Shown: piece by piece, positions 27,813 through 35,822 of the stretch | How positions within the stretch are numbered: the first letter of the stretch is position 1 | How the letters are laid out: every line of letters begins with the position of its first letter | Assembly: GCF_002887595.1 (NCBI RefSeq) | Contig: NZ_PEBU01000008.1 | Coordinates: 1-64,000, forward strand | DNA: 64,000 nt | Direction of reading: 5' to 3' | Source of the DNA: Bowmanella denitrificans | Lineage (GTDB): Bacteria > Pseudomonadota > Gammaproteobacteria > Enterobacterales > Alteromonadaceae | Program-made: the position numbers and the translations under genes | The notes under the pieces: generated by a model | Told to the model about the DNA's origin: nothing | Databases searched by the model: none | What the model saw: only the letters and a program-made list of their open reading frames with translations

Positions 27813-28248
27813 AGATAACCTCCTTATTATTTCGCGAAAATGCAGAAAAGTTGGCATTCTAACGAATGCTATGAACTCCCCCTTTTCTCGGAGTTTTCCA
27901 AACTAAGTGGCAACTGTTGAGGAGAACCGTCATGTCAAATTTAAACTAAGTCTATGGCGTTGATTTAGCCACATTGCATCTCAGTATTTACGGTAAATGC
28001 TGTTGTGGCAAGGCAGAAGCCCCTTAACTTTCATGTTGGATATGACGCGCAGCCCCATGCACGCCTGTCCCATTTATACCAGACGTCCTGTCTGTTGCCC
28101 TGCAGGCCAGCTAAAGCTGTGCAATCTGGTCCCTATCGGCCCACATCAGATAATTAAGTATGTTTCAGCACGATGAAGCCTTTTGTATTCACCGCCGCTT
28201 CCGGCTGCATCCGCTTGTATAGTGTTACTTGCAGCTCGCGTCTTATTA
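27813..28248. repeat. Intergenic stretch with repeat fragments
   Basis: No gene. 28041-28076 is a copy of the TATGACGCGC...GTCCCATTT palindromic unit, and 28084-28130 is another inverted fragment of the GGCAACAGGCAGGACG repeat. Text at 28170-28195 resembles the CACGA-GAAGCCT-TTTGTATTCACCGCCG junctions at 25.3 kb. The first 200 bp show no feature. Confidence 0.55.
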
Positions 28249-28683
28249 CTACAAATAATCGCCCTCAAGTTCTCCATTGGAGGAGCCCTTAAACTGCTGA
28301 AGGTCATCTGTGATTTCGTAAAAATCCGCCTTATCTTTAACAAAGATATGCCCAAGTGTTTTCAAGTCGACCGGCCTGTCAAGGGACCCTGCGATGATAC
28401 CAAGCGCGTTTTGTTCAATGTGGTCCCAAAATAATCCAGAACCGCATTTTCGACAAAATCCTCTCCGTGCAATATCCGATATTTTGTACCAGCTAAGCCC
28501 CTCATCTTTAACAATAGTAATCTTCGATTTAAGAGCTTTTGAATGTGCCCCGAAATTACCGTTAAGCTTAGCGCATTGAGTGCAGTGGCAGTTAACAATG
28601 CCCCGCAACGGGCCTTCTACTTCATACTGCACAGCGCCACAAAAACAGCCACCAGTGGTAATTTTAGTTTCTTCGTCAATCAT
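28249..28683 (-). CDS. GFA-family zinc protein
   Basis: 144 aa from ATG 28683 (AGAGGA site); an upstream in-frame ATG is less likely. Zinc motifs: TTGGCFCGAVQYEVEG, NCHCTQCAKLNGNFGAHS, GFCRKCGSGLFWD. Same fold as the protein at 25848 but only distantly alike, so the two are probably independent acquisitions rather than a local duplication. It would be a metal-binding enzyme of uncertain substrate. Confidence 0.87.
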   Translation of the reverse strand: MIDEETKITTGGCFCGAVQYEVEGPLRGIVNCHCTQCAKLNGNFGAHSKALKSKITIVKDEGLSWYKISDIARRGFCRKCGSGLFWDHIEQNALGIIAGSLDRPVDLKTLGHIFVKDKADFYEITDDLQQFKGSSNGELEGDYL

Positions 28684-28785
28684 GATAATCCTCTTGTAAC
28701 ACATAATGAATGATATGAAGTCCCTTTCCCGGGGTTATGCCATGCTTACCTGGCAAGGTTTGAACAACATGACCTCCATGTCTTA

Positions 28786-28820
28786 TATGACGCGCCCTCC
28801 ATGGCGCGCCAGTCCCATTT
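28786..28820. repeat. Palindromic GACGCGCC unit
   Basis: TGACGCGCCCTCCATGGCGC and the following GCCAGTCCCA belong to an interspersed palindromic unit. Other copies are at 28041-28076 and, in the other orientation, at 33061-33100, 33571-33612 and 38781-38822. Each joins a GACTGG/GACAGG box to a GTGTCATA/GCGTCAT box. Confidence 0.6.
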
Positions 28821-28859
28821 CTTTACTGCGCGGTAAAGAAACGAGACGCAAAGAAAGCG

Positions 28860-29039
28860 CGCCCGCTGGATTCCCAACAACGTCAGTCCAGGGCACTGCT
28901 AAAAGGCGGTCGTGAAAACGACGTTCCAGACGCGTCTTCCACTCAATTTGCTCCCAGCAAATTGCCCACCTTTTAGCAGCACCCTGAACCGACCGGAAAT
29001 TTTTTAGCGGGGGGCAAAGCGGCTTGGGCCGCTTAAGGG
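28860..29039 (+). repeat. Left copy of a 180-bp inverted repeat with a multi-hairpin core
   Basis: This 180-bp stretch is nearly identical to the reverse complement of 32841-33020. Within it 28889-28986 can fold as an outer stem (CTGCTAAAAGG 28896-28906 with CCTTTTAGCAG 28969-28979), a GTCGT-GAAA-ACGAC hairpin (28909-28922), the palindrome AGACGCGTCT (28928-28937) and a CAATTTGCT-CCC-AGCAAATTG hairpin (28944-28964). Translation of either copy gives the same peptide (AKRWAICWEQIEW), but there is no ribosome site, so I treat it as a structured repeat and not a gene. Confidence 0.8.
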
Positions 29040-29084
29040 GTGGCAACTGATTGATGTTTTGTCGGTTAATGTCTGCTTTGTGCC

Positions 29085-30846
29085 CAGGCTGTGTAAAAAC
29101 TAGTTTTTTGTAGCATCTCAGTATTATCCCAGGCCTTTGATGTAAGAATTTCTTTGGAGTTGTCTGTATACACTCTGATTTGTTTCCAGTCGGTTTGGGG
29201 GCTTTAAAAGCGGGGTATTCAGTACTTTTGAGTGGTTTTCCGGGGTCTAAAGCGTTTATAGCGGCTAGCCCCAGTGCTCTTGAAGCTTACTGGCTAGTCC
29301 TTCAGTGCCCCAGATTGATATCATCCGTTTCAGGTTGTAGGCCAGTACATGTAGACTGATTTCGGTGCTGACATTTTTAAATCGTCGCATCAGGAAGTGA
29401 GTCGCACCCATCCACATTTTAATTGTTCCAAACGGATGCTCTACCGTTTGCTTTCGGATAACTGCTGTTTGTGGAAGTGCATCAAGCCTAGCTTGCATAT
29501 CTTCCATTTCACCTTCATGAACCCATCGTCTGATACGTCTGGGATCGCGCTTGGATGTGGTGCATTTTGACCGCTGGCTGCAATCTCGGCAGGCGATATT
29601 ATTGAAGTACATCTGAAGTTCCAGTCCGTCTTCAACTGCTGTAAACCTATTCTGAAGCTCGCTACCAGCCGGGCAAATATAGACGTCCTTTTCTCTGTCA
29701 TACCTAAACAGCGAACGGTTATAAAGACCTTTACGGCCAGCACCAGAGGTGTCACCTTTTGGCACCAGGGCTGTGGCTCCTAAGTCTTGAGCTGCTTTAA
29801 TATCACTACGGCTGTAATAGCCTTTATCAGCCAGTACGGTAATATCGGCCTTGCCAACAGCATCTTGCGCCAATTTCGTTACCGCCGTTAGTTGTCCACG
29901 ATCAGGTGTATTTGTCACTTCATGGGCAACAATCAAGTGATGCTTGGCATCCACGGCGGTCTGAACGTTGTAGCTAACCTGACGGTTTACATTGTTTATC
30001 TTCATCAACCGCGAATCTGGATCTGTTAGTGATAGCTGTTTATCAGGGTGTTGCTCTACCTCCTGCTGAACTTGCTTTAGCTCTTCTAAACGCCTTTGAA
30101 GCCATGCCAGTTTAGCCGCTGTTAAATCTGCATTTTTTTCAAGCTCTGCGCTCTTGTCGGCATCATCGAGCTTATTCAAATACAGGCAGATACTTTGCTC
30201 AACTCGTTCGATGTGGCCTTTAACTTTGCTGGGGGTATAGTTATTAGATTTGCTGTTTACCGCTTTGAACTTGCTGCCGTCGATGGCAACAACCACATCT
30301 GTGAACATTTGCATCTGCCGACACAAGTCGATAAAAGCCCGGCAAGCATTCTTGATACCTTTACCGTTACTTTTTCTGAAGTCTGCGATGGTTTTAAAGT
30401 CTGGGGTTAGTCGTTCCAGTAGCCACATCAGCTCAACGTTCCGATGTGCTTCTTTTTCCAGCCTGCGGGAAGATTGTATGCGGTTCAGGTATCCATAAAT
30501 GTATAGCTTCAGCATGGTCGCCGGGTGATATCCTGGTCGCCCAGTCTGTTTAGCGCTGACTCGCTCGAAACCCAGAGAATCAAGTTGGAGTCCATCAACA
30601 AAGATATCGACCACTCGCACAGGGTTATCTTCAGTAACGAAGTCATCCAGCGCTTCAGGAAGTAAGGTTACTTGATGCCTGCCTTGGCCTTTTATATGGT
30701 GGGTCATACCAGCACACTTTGTTCTAATTCGTATGCTGTGAATTTTAGTAAAGTGGCAGGTAACCACTTGGCTTTATCAAGAACGATTGATCATATAAAT
30801 CTGCTGCTTAGGCCAAAAGGTGATCAGCAGTTTTCACACAGCCTGT
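29085..30846 (-). mobile_element. IS1182-family insertion sequence, complete
   Basis: About 1.76 kb. Terminal inverted repeats are CAGGCTGTGTAAAAAC at 29085-29100 and, on the other strand, CAGGCTGTGTGAAAAC at 30831-30846 (15 of 16 matches). The element is flanked by TGCC on both sides (29081-29084 and 30847-30850), a likely 4-bp target duplication. The intact ends and intact transposase suggest a recent insertion. It sits next to the left 180-bp inverted repeat. Confidence 0.88.
29265..30707 (-). CDS. IS1182-family transposase
   Basis: 480 aa from ATG 30707. The N-terminal DUF772-type domain (DNPVRVVDIFVDGL, GRPGYHPATMLKLYIYGYLNRIQSSRRLEKEA) is followed by the DDE domain: VVVAIDGSKFKAVNSK (D), VTVLADKGYYSRSDI-like ITVLADKGYY (D), and the late E in VEHPFGTIKMWMG. 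A cysteine pattern CRDCSQRSKC lies before the last motif, as is usual in this family. It looks intact. Confidence 0.93.
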   Translation of the reverse strand: MTHHIKGQGRHQVTLLPEALDDFVTEDNPVRVVDIFVDGLQLDSLGFERVSAKQTGRPGYHPATMLKLYIYGYLNRIQSSRRLEKEAHRNVELMWLLERLTPDFKTIADFRKSNGKGIKNACRAFIDLCRQMQMFTDVVVAIDGSKFKAVNSKSNNYTPSKVKGHIERVEQSICLYLNKLDDADKSAELEKNADLTAAKLAWLQRRLEELKQVQQEVEQHPDKQLSLTDPDSRLMKINNVNRQVSYNVQTAVDAKHHLIVAHEVTNTPDRGQLTAVTKLAQDAVGKADITVLADKGYYSRSDIKAAQDLGATALVPKGDTSGAGRKGLYNRSLFRYDREKDVYICPAGSELQNRFTAVEDGLELQMYFNNIACRDCSQRSKCTTSKRDPRRIRRWVHEGEMEDMQARLDALPQTAVIRKQTVEHPFGTIKMWMGATHFLMRRFKNVSTEISLHVLAYNLKRMISIWGTEGLASKLQEHWG

Positions 30847-30989
30847 GCCAGTTGCGGACGCTGAGACTATGGTTACTTTCCAATTGCCAGGAGGCAGCCA
30901 GGTGAATTAACTACAGCTCCTTTTTCGATACCCTGTGAAATGTAAGGTCTGACCCCGCTTTTATGAACATGAAGATCATAAATTCGTTA

Positions 30990-31562
30990 TTATTGATTGT
31001 TCTCTGAATACCATCTCATTGAGGTCATGATGCTGTGATAAACGTTATATATAAACGACTTGCATAGCATCAAAATTAATACCATTAATGCATAAACTAA
31101 CGGCTCTATTATGCTTATCAAAACTTCAATTTCAAAACTAATGCCATTAGCCATCTCCAAGAAGGCAAAGAATAAGAGGGATAGAAATGCAATCAACAAT
31201 AAATCTACTAGTATTCGGATAAAGATGCAATGGGAGTATTTCAAATAATTCAACTTGGTCGTAGGTTCTATATGGTCAGCAAGTTCATGTTGCAACTCTT
31301 TATCTGTAAGAGTTGCAAAGATTGCGTAGCCTGCCAATATAAAACCCATTATTGAAAGCAAAGTGGATAACAATAACTTTAGAGCGTCTTTAACCCTGTC
31401 GAATTCATCAACTTCAATCTTTAGTCCATCATAGTTATAGCTAAAGAAAATGATATAAGACACAATGAAGATCAAAACGTTGTCTTTTGAGTCTGGTATC
31501 TTCCTCGTTAATGCATAAAGTTTCCAGAAGTTATTCTCTTCTGTGAGATCTTCAAATTTCAT
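30990..31562 (-). CDS. Four-helix membrane protein of a two-gene module, unknown
   Basis: 190 aa, about four transmembrane helices (VLIFIVSYIIFFSYNY, LLLSTLLSIMGFILAGYAIFA, ILVDLLLIAFLSLLFFAFLEMA, LISIIEPLVYALMVLILMLC) with charged loops and no signal peptide. I recognise no family. It starts 3 nt after the stop of the soluble partner gene, so both are on one mRNA. The DNA is clearly AT-richer than the chromosome backbone. By analogy with RexB or KwaA, also small four-helix membrane partners in phage-defence pairs, it might act at the inner membrane; this is inference. Confidence 0.75.
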   Translation of the reverse strand: MKFEDLTEENNFWKLYALTRKIPDSKDNVLIFIVSYIIFFSYNYDGLKIEVDEFDRVKDALKLLLSTLLSIMGFILAGYAIFATLTDKELQHELADHIEPTTKLNYLKYSHCIFIRILVDLLLIAFLSLLFFAFLEMANGISFEIEVLISIIEPLVYALMVLILMLCKSFIYNVYHSIMTSMRWYSENNQ

Positions 31563-31565
31563 TGT

Positions 31566-32591
31566 TTACCTTTTTATGATATCTAATAAATACTTGATTT
31601 TTTCTTTAACTTTTTCAATATCTGTTATCCTAGGACCTCTAACTATTCCATCTTTTACTAGATCTTGAAATCTTTCGTATACCTTCTTTGTCAGCAAAAT
31701 AGGATCGTCATCATGCTCTCCCAATGGAACAGTAAGCTTAAAGCTTTCGTTGGTTCCAACTAACTTGTCATCATGAATGTCTTTGCCAACTACCTTTAGC
31801 AAAATATTTCTGTCATCAGCGGCTTCTTTAGCCAGGTCTGCAACAGGTGAAGGGGGGAGTGACTTCTTATCTTTTGAGAATGTCACTGTGGATTTGGAGT
31901 TTGGAATTGTTTTTTTCTTCTTTCTCCAGCTCTCAAAGAAGGGATTTGAGTCAGATTCATTATTAGGAGTAACTAAGTCAAGAGATATTTTGTCAATAAC
32001 TTTGAAGCTCTTAATGAATTCCTCAATGTCGGCATCCGAAGATAGGGGAATGATATTTACTTCAGGCTTTCCATAGGTTACATTTAAATCTTTCTTGGTC
32101 TTCTTTCTTCCTGTTTTTCCACGGAACTCATACTTTTCTTTTTCTGCTTGATAAATATCTTCTATCAAAGCATCCCTTTCTTCACTGATGAATCTCTCTA
32201 TGCAAGCTCGAAAAGTATCAAGCGAAGGAGCAAATTTGTGCTCCTTTATAAAGAATAATTGATGGTCTTTCAAAGACAAAATAAATATTGATGATGGGGA
32301 GTTCTGCAAAGCAGTGGGGTCATCTTTAAGCTCTCCATCTAAATATACTTGCTCCCTTTCCAAAAATGTGTCTTTAACCAGTCTGCCGAAAACAAAAGGA
32401 ATGCTCTCGTCTTCCGCTCCATAAATAACCTCCAGCAACTGAGGGTTGTAGAAAAAACATCTAGATTCTCCATAATGTCTTTCATGTTTATTAAAAAAAG
32501 CCGGATGCACAAAATCTAGGTAGCTTTCTAATAAGTTTCTTTCTCCAACATGACAGACAAAGTTTGCAAATTCAATATTTAAATCTTTCAA
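31566..32591 (-). CDS. Soluble partner of the two-gene module, unknown
   Basis: 341 aa, no signal or membrane segment. The N-terminal half (ESRCFFYNPQLLEVIYGAEDESIPFVFGRLVKDTFLERE, SSIFILSLKDHQLFFIKEHKFAPSLDTFRACI) has beta-rich text; a basic stretch KYEFRGKTGRKKTKKD follows, then a possible second alpha/beta domain (VNIIPLSSDADIEEFIKSFKVIDKISLDLVTPNN) and a lysine-rich linker. The order of elements recalls phage lambda RexA, and the gene order soluble-then-membrane matches rexA-rexB, but sequence identity is not evident to me. The gene is AT-rich and lies between an IS and inverted repeats. Confidence 0.7.
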   Translation of the reverse strand: MKDLNIEFANFVCHVGERNLLESYLDFVHPAFFNKHERHYGESRCFFYNPQLLEVIYGAEDESIPFVFGRLVKDTFLEREQVYLDGELKDDPTALQNSPSSIFILSLKDHQLFFIKEHKFAPSLDTFRACIERFISEERDALIEDIYQAEKEKYEFRGKTGRKKTKKDLNVTYGKPEVNIIPLSSDADIEEFIKSFKVIDKISLDLVTPNNESDSNPFFESWRKKKKTIPNSKSTVTFSKDKKSLPPSPVADLAKEAADDRNILLKVVGKDIHDDKLVGTNESFKLTVPLGEHDDDPILLTKKVYERFQDLVKDGIVRGPRITDIEKVKEKIKYLLDIIKR

Positions 32592-32840
32592 GCACAGGTC
32601 CTTACTTCTTGTTTATTTTATATAGTCCCAAACGTGACCGCAATAAAAGGGTCAGATCCAAATTAACGCCCTACCACTCTACTGAGCCGTCACTATGACG
32701 CCAAGCTTAATTGCTAATGTCCGCTTTGCTCAACCCAGCCATTCACAAAGTGGCATTAGTTATGAAATCCTCGCACTTGCGATAGTCAAAAGTTGATTTG
32801 TCGTTGGTGGACCAATTGCTCGTTGAATAAACCTATGATG

Positions 32841-33020
32841 CCCTTAAGCGGCCCAAGCCGCTTTGACCCCGCTTAAAAATTCCCGGTCGGTTCAGGGCGC
32901 TGCTAAAAGGTGGGCAATTTGCTGGGAGCAAATTGAGTGGAAGACGCGTCTGGAACGTCGTTTTCACGACCGCCTTTTAGCAGTGCCCTGGACTGACGTT
33001 GTTGGGAATCCAGCGGGCGT
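32841..33020 (-). repeat. Right copy of the 180-bp inverted repeat with multi-hairpin core
   Basis: Reverse complement of 28860-29039 with very few differences. In the 98-nt core (32893-32990) only one base differs, and that change (GCGCCCTG versus GCACCCTG on the shared strand) extends the outer stem. The two copies bracket the IS1182 element and the two-gene module. Confidence 0.8.
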
Positions 33021-33271
33021 GTTTCTTTTGGTTACTTTTCTTTGCACGAGCAAAGAAAAGTGACTGGCGCGCCTGGACGGCGTGTCATAAAAAACAGGGA
33101 AGTTGCTAAATCAGGGCAACAAAAGCCCCTGTTTGTTGCCCAATCTACAATAAACAATTCGGCGGGCGCTTTGAAAGCTACGTCTCTGTAGCTTTTCCTT
33201 CGGACCAGCATAAAGCTGTCCAAAATTTTTCCTGAAAACTTGGTCTTTGCGTCTAGTTTCTTCACCACAAA

Positions 33272-33316
33272 GATCAAAAGATCAAAAGATCAAAAGATCA
33301 AAAGATCAAAAGATCA
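33272..33316 (+). repeat. Tandem GATCAAAA repeat
   Basis: About 5.6 exact copies of the 8-bp unit GATCAAAA. It is a simple-sequence tract that could vary in copy number by slippage. It is not in or directly before a gene. Confidence 0.9.
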
Positions 33317-33507
33317 CGAGAATGGACGACCACGAACTACACGAAAAGGCACAAACCGGCCTTCGGCCGATCTTAGAATACCTCTCACAGTGACGCGGAG
33401 GCGCAGAGAAAAGCGCGCGAAGGTATTTACTGCTTCAATTGCTCTGAGTTCTCAGCGACTCAGCGAGAATGGCTTCTTCGTGGTGAAACAGTTTTTTTAC
33501 CTGTAGT

Positions 33508-33612
33508 GGTGTCAGGAAACAGATTGAACAGCGTTAGCTGGCCTGAAAGGCAACAGGCAGGACGCTCGAATGGGACAGGCGCGCCAGGTACAGCGCGTCA
33601 TCAAGAACAGGG
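33508..33612 (+). repeat. GTAGTGGTGTCAGG interspersed repeat plus palindromic unit
   Basis: 33508-33575 is nearly identical to 38709-38785, both preceded by GGTGAAACAG and followed by a GGGAC-GG palindromic unit. Shortened inverted relatives lie at 26765-26820, 28084-28130 and about 25283-25322. Confidence 0.75.
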
Positions 33613-33821
33613 AAGTATGCTGGAAAATCCCCTTACGCCTTGACATCCGTTACGCAAGTTCAAAGCCTTACCATCGAAAGATCACAAAAAATCTGAGGGT
33701 TCTCATTTGCAGGTTAAGCTTGACTATAATCAGCGAAGAAACAAGTTCAATCAATTTTTTGTACTGGCTCAGACTAGGGGCTTACTACTGCTAATTTTCC
33801 TTAGTTAATGTGCGTTTCCAC

Positions 33822-34760
33822 CTAATTATTAAAATTTCTAGGGGCATTAATCGGTACATTGTTCTGCTTTAATATCCATTTAGCAATATCATCTTTACGC
33901 ATAAATTTTACAGCTTTGTGTTGCTTAGCGTAGGTAATAAAATCATCTAATGCTTTTACGCGAGCTGGTGAACCAGCTAACCTGTCATGCGCACTAATTG
34001 ACATCATGCGACGACGCTTTTTTCCTTCTTGATAAAGTACGTCAAACTCATCTTTCAGCTCTTGTAAATAAGCTTTTCCTGTCATTGCGGTACTACCTGT
34101 GTAGCGAACAATATCATTGTTTCTAAACGTATAAGGCACCACAACAATTGAGCTATCACCTACTGGGGTATAAGATGGCTCATCTCTTGATAAATCATCA
34201 ATGTGGTAAATAAAGCCAAGCTCTTTCAAAATGGCTAATGTGTTTGGTGAGTGACGCATCCAAAACGCATTAAATCCCACAGGACGTTTTCCTGTCACTT
34301 TTTCTATTATATCTGCGCTTTTTATATAAGAAGCACGCTCTTCCTCAGGTGTCATTGAATATTGTGGCGTCCAAGTTTGTCCATGACCTGAAGCTTCATG
34401 TCCTCTACGAACAACTTCTTTGGCAAGCTCAGGGTTGAGTTCAACCGCACGACCCACCATGTGTGAGGTGACTTTAATATTATGCTTATCCCATAAGTTC
34501 AATAGTCGTGGAACCCCCTCATTCATACCATATTGATACCATGATGGTGCAATAGTATCTGGGTATCCCGCTTCTTGTGCGGGGAATGGCCCAGGATCTT
34601 GCTTATCTTGTGCTGTTGCCTCAAACTGCATCGAAATTGAAATAACTAACTGTGCATCGTCAGGCCAAAAGGAGTCTTTATCATTTGGTTCTGTGGCACT
34701 GGCCAAAAAAGAAGCTATCGCTAATGGCAAGCCTAGCCAAACTGTTTTTAAAAATTTCAT
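33822..34760 (-). CDS. Polysaccharide deacetylase-family protein (PuuE/CE4-like), exported
   Basis: 312 aa from ATG 34760 (AAGG site), signal peptide ending FLASA/TEPN. The NodB-homology fold is seen in the metal-histidine motif RRGHEASGHGQTW, RPVGFNAFWMRHSPNTLAILKELGF, and the late SISAHDRLAG. The first motif is LVISISMQFEA instead of the TFDD of classic deacetylases, as in PuuE/allantoinase-like members, so the reaction is uncertain. It is the last gene of a four-gene operon controlled by the divergent LysR regulator; its DNA is AT-rich. Confidence 0.85.
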   Translation of the reverse strand: MKFLKTVWLGLPLAIASFLASATEPNDKDSFWPDDAQLVISISMQFEATAQDKQDPGPFPAQEAGYPDTIAPSWYQYGMNEGVPRLLNLWDKHNIKVTSHMVGRAVELNPELAKEVVRRGHEASGHGQTWTPQYSMTPEEERASYIKSADIIEKVTGKRPVGFNAFWMRHSPNTLAILKELGFIYHIDDLSRDEPSYTPVGDSSIVVVPYTFRNNDIVRYTGSTAMTGKAYLQELKDEFDVLYQEGKKRRRMMSISAHDRLAGSPARVKALDDFITYAKQHKAVKFMRKDDIAKWILKQNNVPINAPRNFNN

Positions 34761-34813
34761 ATAAACCTTAATAGATATTGTCAAAACCGTATTGTTATTG
34801 CCAAATGGTGCAT

Positions 34814-35812
34814 TTACTTATTAGATACAACAACTTTGCCAATCGTATTGCCTTGTTCGATTAGGGCATGGGCTTTCCGTAAATTTTCAGCATTTATCGG
34901 TACTAGCTGTTCTTGAATCGTTGATTTAATAATCCCTTGCTCAACTAATGCAGATAATTCGTTTAATAGTTCCCCTTGTTTAGCCATGTCTTCTGTTTGA
35001 TACATTGAACGGGTAAACATAAACTCCCATATAAAACCAGCACTTTTACTTTTTAACGGCCCCATATCCAGCGGTTGGTCGCTCTCAACAATACTGCAAA
35101 TCATGCCTTGCGGCGCAATAAGCTGAGTCATTGCCTGCCAATGACCTTGGGTGTCATTTAAACAAAGAATGTAGTTCATGCTATTTTCATTTAGTTGCTC
35201 AACTAAATCATGACGATGGTTAACAACCTTGTCAGCCCCTAATGCTTGACACCATGCTATAGTTTCAGGTCTTGAAGCTGTTGCGATAACGGATAACTTG
35301 GTAAGCTTTTTAGCAAGCTGAATGGCAATTGAACCGACACCACCTGCGCCGCCGATAATCAACAGATTACCCACTGACTGTAAGCTAATACCTAATCGTT
35401 CAAATAAACTTTCCCAGGCAGTAATACTGGTTAGTGGCAATGCAGCGGCTTCTGAGAACGTTAGATTATTTGGCTTTTTACCAACAATCCTTGAGTCAAC
35501 CGTTTGATATTCGGCGTTACTGCCTGAGCGGGTAATATCACCTGCGTAGAACACCTCATCGTCGACAGAAAAATCTGTCACTTGCTCTCCAACTGCTTCA
35601 ACAGTGCCGGCAGCATCCCAACCTAATACTCTAGGCGATGTTTCAACCTTTTCTTTAGGCGCTCGCACTTTGGTATCAACCGGATTAACAGAAACAGCGT
35701 TAACTTTCACCAGTAAGTCGTAACCAGAAACCGAAGGCTTAGCGATCTCGAGGTCTTGTAGGGCTTGTTCATTTTCTATCGGTAAATACCGATATAGACC
35801 AACTGCTTTCAT
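34814..35812 (-). CDS. Zinc-type alcohol dehydrogenase / quinone oxidoreductase family
   Basis: 332 aa from ATG 35812, supported by AAGGAG. MDR-superfamily NADPH-dependent reductase: MKAVGLYRYLPIENEQAL, VNPVDTKVRAP, VLGWDAAGTVEAVG, nucleotide site GGAGGVGSIAIQLAKKL. The catalytic-zinc cysteine/histidine set is absent, so it is of the ZADH/quinone reductase type that reduces activated C=C or quinones. It is 10 nt after the OYE gene and likely acts on the same class of electrophile. Confidence 0.9.
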   Translation of the reverse strand: MKAVGLYRYLPIENEQALQDLEIAKPSVSGYDLLVKVNAVSVNPVDTKVRAPKEKVETSPRVLGWDAAGTVEAVGEQVTDFSVDDEVFYAGDITRSGSNAEYQTVDSRIVGKKPNNLTFSEAAALPLTSITAWESLFERLGISLQSVGNLLIIGGAGGVGSIAIQLAKKLTKLSVIATASRPETIAWCQALGADKVVNHRHDLVEQLNENSMNYILCLNDTQGHWQAMTQLIAPQGMICSIVESDQPLDMGPLKSKSAGFIWEFMFTRSMYQTEDMAKQGELLNELSALVEQGIIKSTIQEQLVPINAENLRKAHALIEQGNTIGKVVVSNK

Positions 35813-35822
35813 ATTTAACTCC

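Larger units (their letters stand above)
32592..33821. repeat. 1.2-kb gene-free block of mixed interspersed repeats
   Basis: No convincing gene. In order: a unit starting GCTCAACCCAGCCATTCAC at 32729 (relatives at about 38450 and 38842); the right 180-bp inverted repeat (32841-33020); a GACTGGCGCGCC palindromic unit (33061-33100); the GATCAAAA tandem repeat (33272-33316); GCAGAG-type repeat text (33390-33490); the GTAGTGGTGTCAGGAAACAG repeat (33508-33575); another palindromic unit (33571-33612). Nothing is seen from 33620 to 33821. Confidence 0.75.

Noticed and set aside
32863-33063. Small protein with AKRWAICWEQIEW, also encoded at 28783-29046
   Set aside because: The conserved peptide comes from the two copies of the structured inverted repeat; no ribosome site, and DNA structure explains the conservation better.
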